A stretch of 64,000 nucleotides of DNA from Sphingobacteriales bacterium. Its GTDB lineage: Bacteria > Bacteroidota > Bacteroidia > Chitinophagales > LD1. The stretch is from the NCBI GenBank assembly GCA_018262795.1, contig JADFDM010000001.1, forward strand, positions 62,001 through 126,000, given 5' to 3'. The notes under the pieces were generated by a model. It was not told the origin of the DNA. It was given only the letters and a program-made list of their open reading frames with translations, and did no database searches. The number at the start of each line of letters is the position of its first letter. The stretch's first letter is position 1. The translations under genes and the position numbers were made by a program. Positions 9,064-18,477 of the stretch are shown here, in pieces.

Positions 9064-9231
9064 GATATTTTTTTTGTTTGCTGAATCAGAAATAACGTGT
9101 CAAAAGTGAAATAAAAAAACCTCTTTAGGAATTTTGTAAGGAGGAATATTTTTGTCTCCGTAAGTTTTCCTGCTCTGCAAAGATCGAACAACAGTAACGA
9201 ATAACCCTTAACGAATACCTCTACCAGTCAT

Positions 9232-9267
9232 AAAAAAAGAGGCTGCCTAATTAAGGTAGCCTCTTTT
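9232..9267 (-). terminator. Terminator of the ribosomal protein block
   Basis: A 13-bp stem (arms 9235-9247 and 9255-9267, one G.T pair) with a seven-base loop. On the minus strand it is followed by seven T residues. It starts 25 bases beyond the rplX stop, exactly where rplE would begin in a normal spc operon. Confidence 0.88.
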
Positions 9268-9291
9268 GTATAAGTTCTTAAAGAACGCTGA

Positions 9292-9600
9292 TTAATCTAT
9301 GTTCTTTCCGGTTTTTTTTGAGAAACGAACCGTTTTGCCTTTCTCCTCTTTGCGGCCAATGCGAGTGGCTTTACCATCGCTTAGCAGGGCCACGTTAGAG
9401 GCATGGATGCTGCCGGGAGTTTTTACAATTCCTCCTTGTGGATTGTTAGCATTGGGTTTTGTATGCTTGCTGTTCAGGTTCATACCTTCTACAAACACGC
9501 GGCCTTTCGCGCGATCTACGTCAATCACCCTGCCCTTCTTTCCCTTGTCCTCACCGGCTAGGATAATTACTTCGTCATTTTTCTTTACGTGCAGTTTCAT
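9292..9600 (-). CDS. rplX: 50S ribosomal protein L24
   Basis: A 102-residue KOW-domain protein, full length for L24. The KOW motif is near the N-terminus ([20 protein letters not shown]), followed by [21 protein letters not shown]24 helps start 50S assembly by binding 23S rRNA. It is the last gene of the block: a terminator follows at once and rplE, its usual next neighbour, is missing. Confidence 0.96.
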   Translation of the reverse strand: MKLHVKKNDEVIILAGEDKGKKGRVIDVDRAKGRVFVEGMNLNSKHTKPNANNPQGGIVKTPGSIHASNVALLSDGKATRIGRKEEKGKTVRFSKKTGKNID

Positions 9601-9623
9601 ATAACTATGATTTACTTTTCTTT

Positions 9624-9992
9624 TTATAATACTTCAGGAGCTAACGAAACAATTTTCATAAACTGCTTATCGCGCAGTTCGCGAGCTACCGGCCCAAAAA
9701 TACGAGTGCCGCGTGGCTCATCTTGATTGTTCAGCAATACGACTGCGTTATCATCAAAGCGGATATAAGAGCCGTCCTTTCTGCGGATAGAGCGGGTTGT
9801 GCGAACCACTACGGCTTTTGACACTGCCCCTTTCTTTACTCCTCCGGTAGGCATTGCTTTCTTTACCGTTACCACCACTTTGTCACCTATGTGGGCATAT
9901 CTTCTTTTTGACCCGCCAAGAACACGGATCACGAGTACTTCTTTTGCTCCACTATTGTCCGCCACATTGGCTCTGGATTCCTGCTGTAACAT
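9624..9992 (-). CDS. rplN: 50S ribosomal protein L14
   Basis: A 122-residue protein, standard length for L14. The hallmark start [19 protein letters not shown] and the end [19 protein letters not shown] are intact. L14 sits at the subunit interface and contacts L19 and 16S rRNA. It lies between rpsQ and rplX in canonical spc order. Confidence 0.97.
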   Translation of the reverse strand: MLQQESRANVADNSGAKEVLVIRVLGGSKRRYAHIGDKVVVTVKKAMPTGGVKKGAVSKAVVVRTTRSIRRKDGSYIRFDDNAVVLLNNQDEPRGTRIFGPVARELRDKQFMKIVSLAPEVL

Positions 9993-10084
9993 AATTCAAT
10001 TCAAATTTAATAATTCAGAATTCGGAAGGATATTCTTTCAAGCGTTTTGCAGGCCGCTCCGAACCCTGCATACCGCATTCAATC

Positions 10085-10342
10085 TTATTTTGCTCTTTCC
10101 AACACTTCCACTAATCTCCACCGCTTGGTTTTGCTCAATGGACGAGTTTCTGTAATCTTTACAATATCCCCCACTTTCGCATCATTCTTCTCATCATGCG
10201 CTTTGAAACTCTTGGTTTGTTTCACAAACTTACCATACATTGGGTGTTTCATCCTTCTTTCGATGGAAACCGTAATGGTCTTTTCCATTTTGTTGCTGGT
10301 CACCACACCGGTTCTTTCTTTGCGTAATTTTCTTTCTTCCAT
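10085..10342 (-). CDS. rpsQ: 30S ribosomal protein S17
   Basis: An 85-residue OB-fold protein, full length for S17. Conserved segments are [39 protein letters not shown] and [17 protein letters not shown]17 binds 16S rRNA early in 30S assembly. It is 12 bases downstream of rpmC, and a 92-base gap separates it from rplN. Confidence 0.96.
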   Translation of the reverse strand: MEERKLRKERTGVVTSNKMEKTITVSIERRMKHPMYGKFVKQTKSFKAHDEKNDAKVGDIVKITETRPLSKTKRWRLVEVLERAK

Positions 10343-10354
10343 GATTCTGAATGA

Positions 10355-10573
10355 TTATGCTTTATTTTCCTTTTTGCGGTTGCTAAGCTCGGTCATCAAA
10401 CGTGCTACATCTCTTTTTTTAGCACGGATAGAAACCGGATTAGTTAATGTTGAAACTGCATGAGTGAATTTCAGTTTTTTCAATGCTTCCTGCTCACCGG
10501 CAATTTTTGAAATCAAATCCTCCGTTACAAACTGGTGGACATCTTCCCTATTTACTTTTTTATTAACTCCCAT
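10355..10573 (-). CDS. rpmC: 50S ribosomal protein L29
   Basis: A 72-residue two-helix protein; the RAKKRDVARLMTELSNRKK end is typical of L29. L29 lines the peptide exit tunnel and helps dock trigger factor and SRP. Order rplP-rpmC-rpsQ is canonical. Confidence 0.93.
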   Translation of the reverse strand: MGVNKKVNREDVHQFVTEDLISKIAGEQEALKKLKFTHAVSTLTNPVSIRAKKRDVARLMTELSNRKKENKA

Positions 10574-10598
10574 TAGTTCGAATATTTATTGAATGAGC

Positions 10599-11021
10599 CT
10601 ATGCTTCTACCGCATCTCTTCTGGTGATAAAACGAGTTTTCAGCGAAAGCTTATGGGAAGCCAGCAACATCGCCTCTTGAGCTACTTCGCGAGATACACC
10701 ATCCACTTCAAACAGAATTCTTCCGGCTTCTACTACTGCTTCCCAGCCTTCGGGGTTTCCTTTTCCTTTACCCATCCGCACCTCTAAAGGCTTTTTGGTA
10801 ATAGGCTTGTCAGGGAAAATGCGAATCCATACTTTTCCTTCACGCTTCATAAAACGGGTGAAAGCAATACGGGCGGCTTCTATCTGCTTATTGCTGATTT
10901 TACCGCTTTCCAGACTTCTTAATGCGTAAGTGCCAAAGGCAATTTCGACCCCGCGAAATGCTTTCGCGGCTACTCTGCCTTTTTGAGTTTTTCTCCACTT
11001 AGTCCGTTTAGGTAATAACAT
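10599..11021 (-). CDS. rplP: 50S ribosomal protein L16
   Basis: A 140-residue protein of standard length. It begins [16 protein letters not shown] and contains the conserved [23 protein letters not shown] region near residue 75. L16 shapes the A-site tRNA elbow contact. It lies 24 bases after rpsC and 25 before rpmC. Confidence 0.97.
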   Translation of the reverse strand: MLLPKRTKWRKTQKGRVAAKAFRGVEIAFGTYALRSLESGKISNKQIEAARIAFTRFMKREGKVWIRIFPDKPITKKPLEVRMGKGKGNPEGWEAVVEAGRILFEVDGVSREVAQEAMLLASHKLSLKTRFITRRDAVEA

Positions 11022-11045
11022 ATCTACTACTTTTTAACCGATTAA

Positions 11046-11750
11046 TTATTTCTTGGCAATCCTTCCTTTAGGTCTGCGCTTTTCTTGTTTTTCTTCTCCA
11101 TCAAATACTCCGGTAAGGTCTTTTTTGCCATACACCTCACCGCGACAAACCCATACTTTGATTCCTAACTTACCGTAAATGGTTTGCGCTTCACTGATAG
11201 AGTAATCAATATCGGCTCTCCAAGTATGCAAAGGAATTCTTCCTTGTTTGTATTCTTCCGACCGAGCCATTTCTGCTCCGTTAATTCTTCCGCTTACACG
11301 CACCTTAATCCCCTCAGCACCCATTCTCATGGCAGAGGCAATCGCCATTTTCACGGCTCTTCTAAAGTTAATACGCGCCTCCAACTGCTTGGCAATAGTT
11401 TCGCCTACAATAGCGGACTCTAATTCCGGTCTGCGTATTTCTACAATATTTATTTGCACTTCTTTTCCGGTGAGTTTTTTCAACTCCTCCTTAATGCGAT
11501 CTACTTCAGTTCCTCCTCTTCCTATAATAATACCCGGACGCGAAGTGTGGATGGTTACCGTGACGCGCTTCATGGTTCTTTCAATAACAATACGGGAGAT
11601 TCCTCCTTTATTGATACGCGCTTTAAGGTACTGACGGATTTTCTCATCTTCAATCAGCTTGCTTGCTGCATCTTTTCCTCCGTACCAGTTGCTTTCCCAT
11701 CCTCGTACAATTCCGAGGCGATTGGCTATAGGACTCGTTTTATGACCCAT
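11046..11750 (-). CDS. rpsC: 30S ribosomal protein S3
   Basis: A 234-residue protein with the start [13 protein letters not shown], a type II KH domain ([17 protein letters not shown] near residue 75) and the C-terminal S3 domain ([21 protein letters not shown] near residue 153), then a basic tail. S3 forms part of the mRNA entry channel. It is the first gene of the block: instead of rplV, a short non-coding gap with a promoter-like sequence (11790-11820) lies upstream. Confidence 0.97.
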   Translation of the reverse strand: MGHKTSPIANRLGIVRGWESNWYGGKDAASKLIEDEKIRQYLKARINKGGISRIVIERTMKRVTVTIHTSRPGIIIGRGGTEVDRIKEELKKLTGKEVQINIVEIRRPELESAIVGETIAKQLEARINFRRAVKMAIASAMRMGAEGIKVRVSGRINGAEMARSEEYKQGRIPLHTWRADIDYSISEAQTIYGKLGIKVWVCRGEVYGKKDLTGVFDGEEKQEKRRPKGRIAKK

Positions 11751-11789
11751 TAATTATTTGATTTTCTGTTTTTTCCGAAAAATGGAACG

Positions 11790-11820
11790 CAAAGATAAAT
11801 TTTGTAAACACAGTTACAAA
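11790..11820 (-). promoter_or_regulatory. Promoter for rpsC and the ribosomal protein block
   Basis: On the minus strand, TTTG (11817-11820) is followed after exactly 19 bases by TATCTTTG (11790-11797), matching the Bacteroidota sigma-A consensus TTTG-N19-TAnnTTTG. The predicted start point lies about 32 bases before the rpsC ATG. It sits in a 78-base non-coding gap, so it is not a chance match within a gene. Confidence 0.72.
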
Positions 11821-11828
11821 TGTTTATC

Positions 11829-12473
11829 TCAATATTTTTTAGGAGTTTGCAATGGAGGCTGCAATTGGCCTACCCAGACCGAAATACCGAACCATATGGC
11901 AAACCCTATATTGATAAAGGTTGGCTTCATATATCCGCCTATCGGGGCCGGCAGCGGTGTAAAGGCAAGCAACAGAATTCCGTGGATGATTAAGGGATTG
12001 GCAAATCGAAACCATTTGGGGAAGCGAGAATCTAATGCTAATCTGAAAAAGAGAATAGTACCGGCTATGTACCCGGGAACTCCAAGGTAGGACAGCCACT
12101 CCAAATGTTGAGTGAAATCAGCGGTCAAGGTGTTCGGTATTAAACGCTGATCGGAAAGAAAATAATAGCCCGCGTGGAAAGCCCCCCCGAAAAACTCGAC
12201 CGAGCAAAGTGATATAAAAAGGAGGATAGCTACTGATTCACTCACACGGTTAAATAGTTGCAGCAGATACCAGAATCCAAAGCAGATAAAGAAAGCACAG
12301 ACTAAACCAAGGGTGGATCCCAAGACAGCGCGAGAACTACTAATATGCTCCATAGCCCCGAAGCTCGACAAATCGTAGTAAGAACCACTGACCGGCTGCG
12401 CCAGCAGTATCATATCGCATATAGCCATGCCCAATGCACCGGCTATTCCGATAAAGATGGCTGTGTTTTTCAC
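11829..12473 (-). CDS. Multi-pass membrane protein, function unknown
   Basis: A 214-residue protein with about six hydrophobic segments (near residues 5-25, 48-68, 80-100, 128-148, 158-174 and 185-202). The glycine-rich first helix and acidic/aromatic loops do not identify a family to me. It begins 9 bases after the membrane glycosyltransferase-like gene at 12483, on the same strand, so it is probably the last gene of the 15352-to-11829 operon. Confidence 0.75.
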   Translation of the reverse strand: MKNTAIFIGIAGALGMAICDMILLAQPVSGSYYDLSSFGAMEHISSSRAVLGSTLGLVCAFFICFGFWYLLQLFNRVSESVAILLFISLCSVEFFGGAFHAGYYFLSDQRLIPNTLTADFTQHLEWLSYLGVPGYIAGTILFFRLALDSRFPKWFRFANPLIIHGILLLAFTPLPAPIGGYMKPTFINIGFAIWFGISVWVGQLQPPLQTPKKY

Positions 12474-12482
12474 TCTTTAAAT

Positions 12483-13886
12483 TTAAGCTCCGGTTCTGAA
12501 CTTCTCTAACTTTTGAAATAGAAAAGTGCTGAGGGGGTTGGTTGCGGCATAAAATAGTGCTAACGGAACAAAACAGAATAAGCCTCGTTTGAAGGAACTT
12601 TCCATGAGGGAATACAGCGGAGCCTTCTGGGCCGTTTCGTCAATAAAGTAAAATACTAAGGTGTACAGTATGAAGGCTGTAAAGAAGAATAGAAGCAGAT
12701 TCATTTTGTCGAGCAACACCTTTTTAACTCCTGCTTTATACATCCACGCAATGTTTGCTAATAGGAAAAAGAAGAAGAGAATAAATGCCCATCCATATAA
12801 TTGCCCACCGTCAATTCCTCCGAGTTGCCCCCCGAAAAGATAGGCCTTGATGTAGCCCATTATCTGATGAACACGATCCGCATCGTAACCTATTCCAAGA
12901 TTAAATCTCCCCGTTTGGGTAAAGTGTATTTTGAATTTCAGGTATAGATTCCAGATAATAAAAGGGGAAACGATGATGGAGGAATAGACGAGCGCTTCGC
13001 GCCATTTTTTGGTACGCAGAAAATCTATACCTATAATAAAGAGTGCGGCTGCGATAAAGACAATGGTATCGCTTCGGATCCAAATAACAAGCGCCATAAG
13101 AATAGCCCCTAACCAAAAGAATTTCTTATCTCGTGTAGCTAACCAAGTAATAGTTGCCAATGCTGCGGGTCCCAAATAAGCAGTGGTCGGAAGGTTATCT
13201 AAGGCCAATGCCGCATGTGAAAACATCTCAGGAGTAATCATGAGGATAAAGGTAAACAGAGCCGCAGCCGTGGAGCCTACATAGCTATTCACCAAACTGT
13301 AAAAGGTAGCAAGCAACGACAGGAAAAACAGGGTAATCATGATTTTTGCGGTTACGGCTCCAAAAATATAGGCATAAGCAAACGAAGCGTGGAACAGTGG
13401 CGGATATACCCCTCCTGCTCCTTCCAGATTATAATCGAACAAACTGATTTTAAGTTTCCCTTCTATAGCCATTATTCTACCCAACTTATCAAATGAGCCA
13501 ATGGCATCGTGGGCACTGGCCGGCCAAAATAGGTTCTTCACTGTAATGGCATAAAACAGATAAGCCATTATACAAAAGATAAAAACAGCCACGAGGTTGA
13601 TATGGCGCAGGCTTAGATTCGGCTTTTTAAATTCATTTTTCAAGCGGAGTAAAGAGCGATAATTAGCCCCGTTGATGGCTAAAATAACTGTCACATTTAG
13701 CCCAATAAGAAGAGTAGGGGAGTAGAGAATTCCTACAATATCTAACACAAATAGAAAAAAAGATTCTATCCCAATTCCGATCAGAAATGAATAGCCGATC
13801 AGTTCGGCCAATGTGTATTTTCTACTGATAGCTAACAGCACTGATACTCCGAGTAGATAGCACAATATGATTCCCAGCGTCAGCAT
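12483..13886 (-). CDS. Polytopic membrane protein, GT-C glycosyltransferase-like
   Basis: A 467-residue protein with about 11 membrane helices. Between helices three and five lies a polar loop with PASAHDAIGSFDKLGRIM (near residue 130), recalling the acidic first-loop motif of GT-C glycosyltransferases that use polyprenyl-phosphate sugars; the VYPPLFHASFAYAY segment follows. It abuts the gene for a single-pass protein (13887) and lies two genes after a polyprenyl-type GT2 enzyme (14648), an arrangement expected of a system that loads a sugar onto a lipid and transfers it on the outer face of the membrane. The GT-C assignment is moderate; an O-antigen ligase-like protein is the alternative. 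Confidence 0.6.
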   Translation of the reverse strand: MLTLGIILCYLLGVSVLLAISRKYTLAELIGYSFLIGIGIESFFLFVLDIVGILYSPTLLIGLNVTVILAINGANYRSLLRLKNEFKKPNLSLRHINLVAVFIFCIMAYLFYAITVKNLFWPASAHDAIGSFDKLGRIMAIEGKLKISLFDYNLEGAGGVYPPLFHASFAYAYIFGAVTAKIMITLFFLSLLATFYSLVNSYVGSTAAALFTFILMITPEMFSHAALALDNLPTTAYLGPAALATITWLATRDKKFFWLGAILMALVIWIRSDTIVFIAAALFIIGIDFLRTKKWREALVYSSIIVSPFIIWNLYLKFKIHFTQTGRFNLGIGYDADRVHQIMGYIKAYLFGGQLGGIDGGQLYGWAFILFFFFLLANIAWMYKAGVKKVLLDKMNLLLFFFTAFILYTLVFYFIDETAQKAPLYSLMESSFKRGLFCFVPLALFYAATNPLSTFLFQKLEKFRTGA

Positions 13887-14642
13887 CTATGGATTCGTTT
13901 TTAGGTTGGCAGGTGCCTGATTAATCGGAAGTACCGCCTCCGCAGGGCGTTCGTTTTCCGGAACATGGTACTTCAGTTTATCATATCCCTTACCTTCGAT
14001 AATTAAAACGTGGGTGATTTTTTTTGCCAAATCGGGATGTTCATCTTCTCTGCCAATAGTGAGACATAGGCGGGGATAGATAAAGTACTCCATCCATTCG
14101 GGATCATAAATGAAGTTCCATTTTGAATTGTTGGAAACAGCAGAATCGCCCTCCGGTAAAAGAATCACGGCATCCTCGGGAGTGTTGCTGCGGATGTACT
14201 GAATAAAAGGATACACCCCCACTTTCATGGAAAGTTTGGCATCTAATAAAGACTGCTTTGTGCTATCTAATCCTCTGCGGTGAATCTCTTCTTTGATTCC
14301 TTCAATACTTTCTAAATTTTTCATCGCCAGCTCATGAATAGCCCAGTGATAGCCGCGAGTGGTTCTGGTCAGGAAAGAGGTATCGCTCTGTATCTCTATA
14401 ATTTCATTATACACTTCTTGTAACCGCGACTGGTTGCCATTGCTTTGCCGTAGTTGTGAAAACTCCTGATACAAATCCTGAAGTTTACTCTGCTTTTCAT
14501 TTCGTTTATCAATGACAAAGAACAGAAAGGCAATACCGACTACTATTAGCAGGTTACGACCTATATATGTCGCTGCACTAAATTCAGTTACCGACTTTTT
14601 TTTAGCAGGCGGTGGTGACGTATGTTTAGTAGGCTTTGACAC
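13887..14642 (-). CDS. Single-pass membrane protein with periplasmic domain, function unknown
   Basis: A 251-residue protein: Pro/Lys-rich cytoplasmic start, one membrane helix (about 30-46), a coiled-coil-like stretch (48-95), then a globular domain with FIQYIRSNTPEDAVILLPEGD and EWMEYFIYPRLCLT. That last pair resembles the soluble C-terminal portion found after the membrane part of some GT-C glycosyltransferases, so it may be a split-off partner of the 12483-13886 protein, whose start follows its stop with no gap. This is inference from similarity of style and from gene order. Confidence 0.65.
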   Translation of the reverse strand: MSKPTKHTSPPPAKKKSVTEFSAATYIGRNLLIVVGIAFLFFVIDKRNEKQSKLQDLYQEFSQLRQSNGNQSRLQEVYNEIIEIQSDTSFLTRTTRGYHWAIHELAMKNLESIEGIKEEIHRRGLDSTKQSLLDAKLSMKVGVYPFIQYIRSNTPEDAVILLPEGDSAVSNNSKWNFIYDPEWMEYFIYPRLCLTIGREDEHPDLAKKITHVLIIEGKGYDKLKYHVPENERPAEAVLPINQAPANLKTNP

Positions 14643-14647
14643 TTCGC

Positions 14648-15352
14648 TTAATTGACAAATCTGAATTTAATAAGAACCCATAAAGCTTTTAAGCCATCGC
14701 GCCAGTTCATTTTTTTCCCTTCAGCAAAGCTGCGTGGATAATAATTCATCGGCAACTCCTTTATCTTATATCCCATTTTGGAAACTTTGGCCGTTACTTC
14801 CGGGCAAAACTCAAAGCGGTCATATTCCAAAGGTATTTTTTTTAGTACATCTGCGCGAAAAACTTTATAGCAAGTAGCTTCATCCGTAATATTTTGACCG
14901 TAGAGAATGTTCACTACCCAACTCAGAAACCGCGCCCCAAATTTGTACGCAAAGTATAACGACTTTTCCGTTTGGTTGAGATAACGGGAGCCATATACCA
15001 CACTCGCTTCTCCTTTTTTAATAGGCTCTGTGAGGTGAATAAAATCATTGGGGTTCGTTTCTAAGTCGCCATCCTGTATGGAGATTATTTCACCGGTAGT
15101 ATGCGGTATTCCCGTGCGGATGGCACCTTCCTTACCGATGTTTTGGTCGTGGTACAGCACTTTAATGCCGGGGGTATTTTCATACTCTTTCAGAATATCG
15201 CGAGTGCCGTCAGTAGAAGCATCATCCACTATCACCAATTCCTTTTCAATAGGAACAGCCAACACCTTCGCAATGATTTCGCGAATAGTTTTACGCTCGT
15301 TAAACACCGGCATTATTATGGATAGTTTCACAGGCCCTTCTTCAATATGCAA
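14648..15352 (-). CDS. GT2 glycosyltransferase, polyprenyl-phosphate sugar synthase type
   Basis: A 234-residue GT-A fold enzyme like dolichol-phosphate mannose synthase. It has LSIIMPVFNERKTI at residues 10-23, the nucleotide-binding ELVIVDDASTDGT near 38, and the DxD-type metal site IQDGDLETNPNDF near 92. There is no membrane segment, so it belongs to the soluble group. It probably charges undecaprenyl phosphate with a hexose in the cytoplasm for use by the membrane proteins encoded just downstream (13887, 12483). Confidence 0.85.
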   Translation of the reverse strand: MHIEEGPVKLSIIMPVFNERKTIREIIAKVLAVPIEKELVIVDDASTDGTRDILKEYENTPGIKVLYHDQNIGKEGAIRTGIPHTTGEIISIQDGDLETNPNDFIHLTEPIKKGEASVVYGSRYLNQTEKSLYFAYKFGARFLSWVVNILYGQNITDEATCYKVFRADVLKKIPLEYDRFEFCPEVTAKVSKMGYKIKELPMNYYPRSFAEGKKMNWRDGLKALWVLIKFRFVN

Positions 15353-15641
15353 AGCGGCAAAACTAAAAGATTAGGCATAATAAGAAAGGTTTGCGCTAAG
15401 CACTTTCCCAAATAGATGATCCACGACCGACAGTCAGGGAGAAATTCACTGCACCCGGTTTAATTCACTTCCCTTTTTAGCTCAATAGAGAGTGCGGGGA
15501 AAGATACTCTTCGTTATAGCACTTTATTTATTGATTAGCGATGGAGAAATCACAAGAATTTTGGAGGTAAATGAATTAAGGATAGTATTGAGGGGAAATA
15601 CAGCGAAACAAGAAATACTGAGTTTCTGCAATCATAGAACC

Positions 15642-16562
15642 ATGGCAAACTCTTCTCGAAAAACTTTAATCGTTATCTGTGGCCCTACGGCCATCGGTAA
15701 AACTTCTTTGGCTATTGAAGTGGCCAAACGGTATGATGCGGAGATCATATCTGCGGATAGTCGTCAGTTTTATCGGGAAATGAATATCGGAACTGCCAAG
15801 CCAACAGCGGAGGAACTAAATGCGGTAGCTCATCATTTCGTGAATAACATATCTATCCATACCAAAAACTATAGTGCCGGCAAATATGAATTTGAAGTAC
15901 TGGAGTTCCTCGAAAAGTATTTTCAACAGAAAAGCATAGCGGTAATGGTAGGTGGTTCCGGGCTTTTCATCAATGCGGTTTGCAGCGGTTTCGACAAATT
16001 TGAAAAGGAAGACGAGAGCCAATTATACACGACTCGAAAATTCCTTAACACCAAAGAACTAGATTGGTTACAGCAGGAGGTGGAGCGGTTAGACCCGGAA
16101 TATTATGCCATCGTTGATAAGAAAAATCCCATCCGCCTGAAACGCGCACTCGAAATAATATACACTACCGGGAAAAAATACTCGGAGCAACGGATTGGGA
16201 AAAAAGCGGAACGCCCTTTTGATATTCTTAAGATAGGTTTGAGTTTGCCGCGCGAAATTCTTTACGAGCGAATCAATAAACGAGTGGAGGCAATGATGAA
16301 TAAAGGGCTGTTGGATGAAGTGAAAAATCTATATCTCCATCAGAAACTGTACACTCTACAAACGGTCGGCTATACAGAACTATTTGATTTTATTGAAGAC
16401 AAAATTTCTTTAGAAGATGCCATTGCACTCATCAAACAAAATACCCGCAACTATGCCAAGCGTCAAATGACCTGGTTTAAAAAAGATGATGGTATCCGTT
16501 GGTTTCAGCCGGAGCAAATGGAAGAAATAATCGTTTATCTGCACTCAAAAATTTCCTCCTGA
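15642..16562 (+). CDS. miaA: tRNA dimethylallyltransferase MiaA
   Basis: Adds a dimethylallyl group to N6 of A37 in tRNAs reading UNN codons. The chosen ATG gives 306 residues starting MANSSRKTL; the open frame extends 50 codons upstream but that part is unlike MiaA. Visible are the P-loop GPTAIGKTS (residues 13-21), ISADSRQFYREMNIGTAKP near 39 and the C-terminal NTRNYAKRQMTWFKKD segment. The family is normally about 300 residues. It is divergent from the GT2 gene at 15352. Confidence 0.95.
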   Translation: MANSSRKTLIVICGPTAIGKTSLAIEVAKRYDAEIISADSRQFYREMNIGTAKPTAEELNAVAHHFVNNISIHTKNYSAGKYEFEVLEFLEKYFQQKSIAVMVGGSGLFINAVCSGFDKFEKEDESQLYTTRKFLNTKELDWLQQEVERLDPEYYAIVDKKNPIRLKRALEIIYTTGKKYSEQRIGKKAERPFDILKIGLSLPREILYERINKRVEAMMNKGLLDEVKNLYLHQKLYTLQTVGYTELFDFIEDKISLEDAIALIKQNTRNYAKRQMTWFKKDDGIRWFQPEQMEEIIVYLHSKISS

Positions 16563-16617
16563 GTTATTTCCGATTCGGCTTATTTTGCCCACAGCCGGAC
16601 TTTAGTAGTCACACTCC

Positions 16618-17847
16618 TTGAAAGCAGCATTTGCGAAATATCTTTCTATTCCAAGAGTCATCATTTATCTGATGCTGGGCGATGTATTTCTGCAACTCAT
16701 CAATTCAGCTTTTACCCTGCTGCTGAATTACTTGATGCTGGATTACGGGTTTAAGGATTTTGATATTGCCGGCATGGTGGGAAACCGCTATCTCACCGTA
16801 CTGCTTTGCTCTGTACCATTAGCGCTTATTGTAAAAGGTAAAAGACTAAAACCCTTCCTGCTGGCAGGCTCTATTTCTTCTCCTATAGTAGCGCTGTTGC
16901 TCATCTTTGCTATTCATACACACAACAAAGAGTTTATTCGAATACTGATGGCTTTCTGGGGGGTTAGTTTTTCACTGCTTCAAATATTAGTAATGCCCTA
17001 CATCCTGTTGAACGGCAGTGATGAACATCAAACAGAAAGTATCGCGCTGTTTTTCTCAGCAGGCAACATCACCACCATCTTCGTGGGGCTTCTCAGTTTT
17101 GTGTTTCCACTTCTCAGTAAATTTTTCTCTACCGAAGCTTTGCTGATTTTCTATTCGGTCATAGGCTTAGGCGGTATTTACTTTATCAAGAAATTACCGG
17201 ATAAGGAAAATTTGGGAACTAGAATCCCTTTCTCAAATATTCACTCCGATTACGACTGGAACCTCATTCTGCAAGCTATTATACCCACTTTTATAATTGC
17301 GTTGGGAGCCGGATTTACCATTCCGGTTATCAATCTTTTTTTTCACGATGTGCATGGCATGCAGGCACCACAGTTCTCATTAATGAATTCAGTAGCTTTT
17401 ACGTTGGTGGCTCTATCCGCGCTGGCCATTCCGGAAATTAAGAGGCGTTTTGGATATCAAGTAGCCATCACTTTAATGCAATCGCTGGCCATATTTTTTC
17501 TTTTTGCTATGGCCACTACTGAATGGTATAACCACACTTGGATTGGACTGCCCATTGCTATTGTCACTTTCACGTTGCGCCAACCTTTGATGAATATGGC
17601 CGGGCCTATGACCAGCGAACTCACGCTGAACTATGTGGGCGAACGAAACCGCGAAATGATTTCGGCAATGAATGCCTCTATTTGGAGCGGGTGTTGGTTT
17701 GTAAGTGCTAAAATATTTTCAGTGCTACGCGAAGCGGGAATCACTTATTCCAACATTATCTTTATAACGGTTGCCCTTTACATGATTGGAGTGGTTTGGT
17801 ATTATCGGCTCATTAAAATTCATGAAAGGAAATCATTAAGAAGTTGA
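16618..17847 (+). CDS. MFS transporter
   Basis: A 409-residue protein with about 12 hydrophobic helices and a central cytoplasmic loop (KKLPDKENLGTRIPF), typical of the major facilitator superfamily. The start is TTG at 16618, the first possible start after an in-frame stop at 16606; the first ATG (16672) would remove part of helix one, so TTG is preferred. There is a conserved-looking loop RQPLMNMAGPMTSELTLNYVG between late helices. The substrate is unknown. Confidence 0.82.
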   Translation: MKAAFAKYLSIPRVIIYLMLGDVFLQLINSAFTLLLNYLMLDYGFKDFDIAGMVGNRYLTVLLCSVPLALIVKGKRLKPFLLAGSISSPIVALLLIFAIHTHNKEFIRILMAFWGVSFSLLQILVMPYILLNGSDEHQTESIALFFSAGNITTIFVGLLSFVFPLLSKFFSTEALLIFYSVIGLGGIYFIKKLPDKENLGTRIPFSNIHSDYDWNLILQAIIPTFIIALGAGFTIPVINLFFHDVHGMQAPQFSLMNSVAFTLVALSALAIPEIKRRFGYQVAITLMQSLAIFFLFAMATTEWYNHTWIGLPIAIVTFTLRQPLMNMAGPMTSELTLNYVGERNREMISAMNASIWSGCWFVSAKIFSVLREAGITYSNIIFITVALYMIGVVWYYRLIKIHERKSLRS

Positions 17848-17926
17848 AAAACAATTCAGACATCCTTCATTTGGGTTGACTTCAACTCATCGAATGCAAC
17901 ATCCGGGGTAAGGGTTTTAGTTATGA

Positions 17927-17934
17927 TATCTTTG
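17927..17934 (+). promoter_or_regulatory. Possible -7 element before the phosphoesterase-transketolase operon
   Basis: TATCTTTG matches TAnnTTTG exactly and lies 20 bases before the start codon at 17954. I find no TTTG at the proper upstream spacing, so it is only a half-site match. Confidence 0.35.
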
Positions 17935-17953
17935 CCCACTTAAATAAAGTCCA

Positions 17954-18463
17954 TTGCTGAAAATAGGTCTGTTAAGCGATACACACGGTTATCTCGATAA
18001 AAAAATCTTCGATGTATTTAAAGACGTGGACGAGATATGGCATGCCGGTGATATTGGGAGTATTGAGCTGTGTGATGAACTCAAAAAGTTTAAGCCTTTT
18101 CATGCTGTTTATGGCAATATAGATAGTCAGGAAATTAGGATGGAATGTCCTTTGAATTTGGTGATGGAAAGAGAAGGTTTGAAAATTCTGATGACTCATA
18201 TTGGCGGCTATCCCGGCCACTACGATGCACGAGCCAGAATAGTGATTGAGAAAGAGAAGCCCGATATTTTTATCTGCGGTCATTCACATATCCTAAAAGT
18301 GATGCGCGATGAAAAGTATAAGCGTATGGTAGTAATGAACCCCGGGGCTGCCGGGGTGCAGGGATTTCACAAAATGAAAACTGTGTTGCGCTTTCACCTA
18401 AACAATGGCAAAATTGAACACCTGGAAGCAGTGGAATTAGGTAAGCGAGGAGAAATCGTATAA
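17954..18463 (+). CDS. YfcE-type metallophosphodiesterase
   Basis: A 169-residue single-domain phosphoesterase of the YfcE/MJ0936 group. Metal-binding motifs are LLSDTHG (residues 6-12), HAGDIGS near 33, YGNID near 55, and GHSH near 112, then MNPGAAG. Family members hydrolyse phosphodiesters in vitro; the physiological substrate is generally unknown. The start is TTG, needed to keep the first beta strand (LKIGLLSDTHG). It ends 14 bases before the transketolase ATG, so it may be the first gene of that operon. Confidence 0.88.
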   Translation: MLKIGLLSDTHGYLDKKIFDVFKDVDEIWHAGDIGSIELCDELKKFKPFHAVYGNIDSQEIRMECPLNLVMEREGLKILMTHIGGYPGHYDARARIVIEKEKPDIFICGHSHILKVMRDEKYKRMVVMNPGAAGVQGFHKMKTVLRFHLNNGKIEHLEAVELGKRGEIV

Positions 18464-18477
18464 TATTGCTGCCCCGT

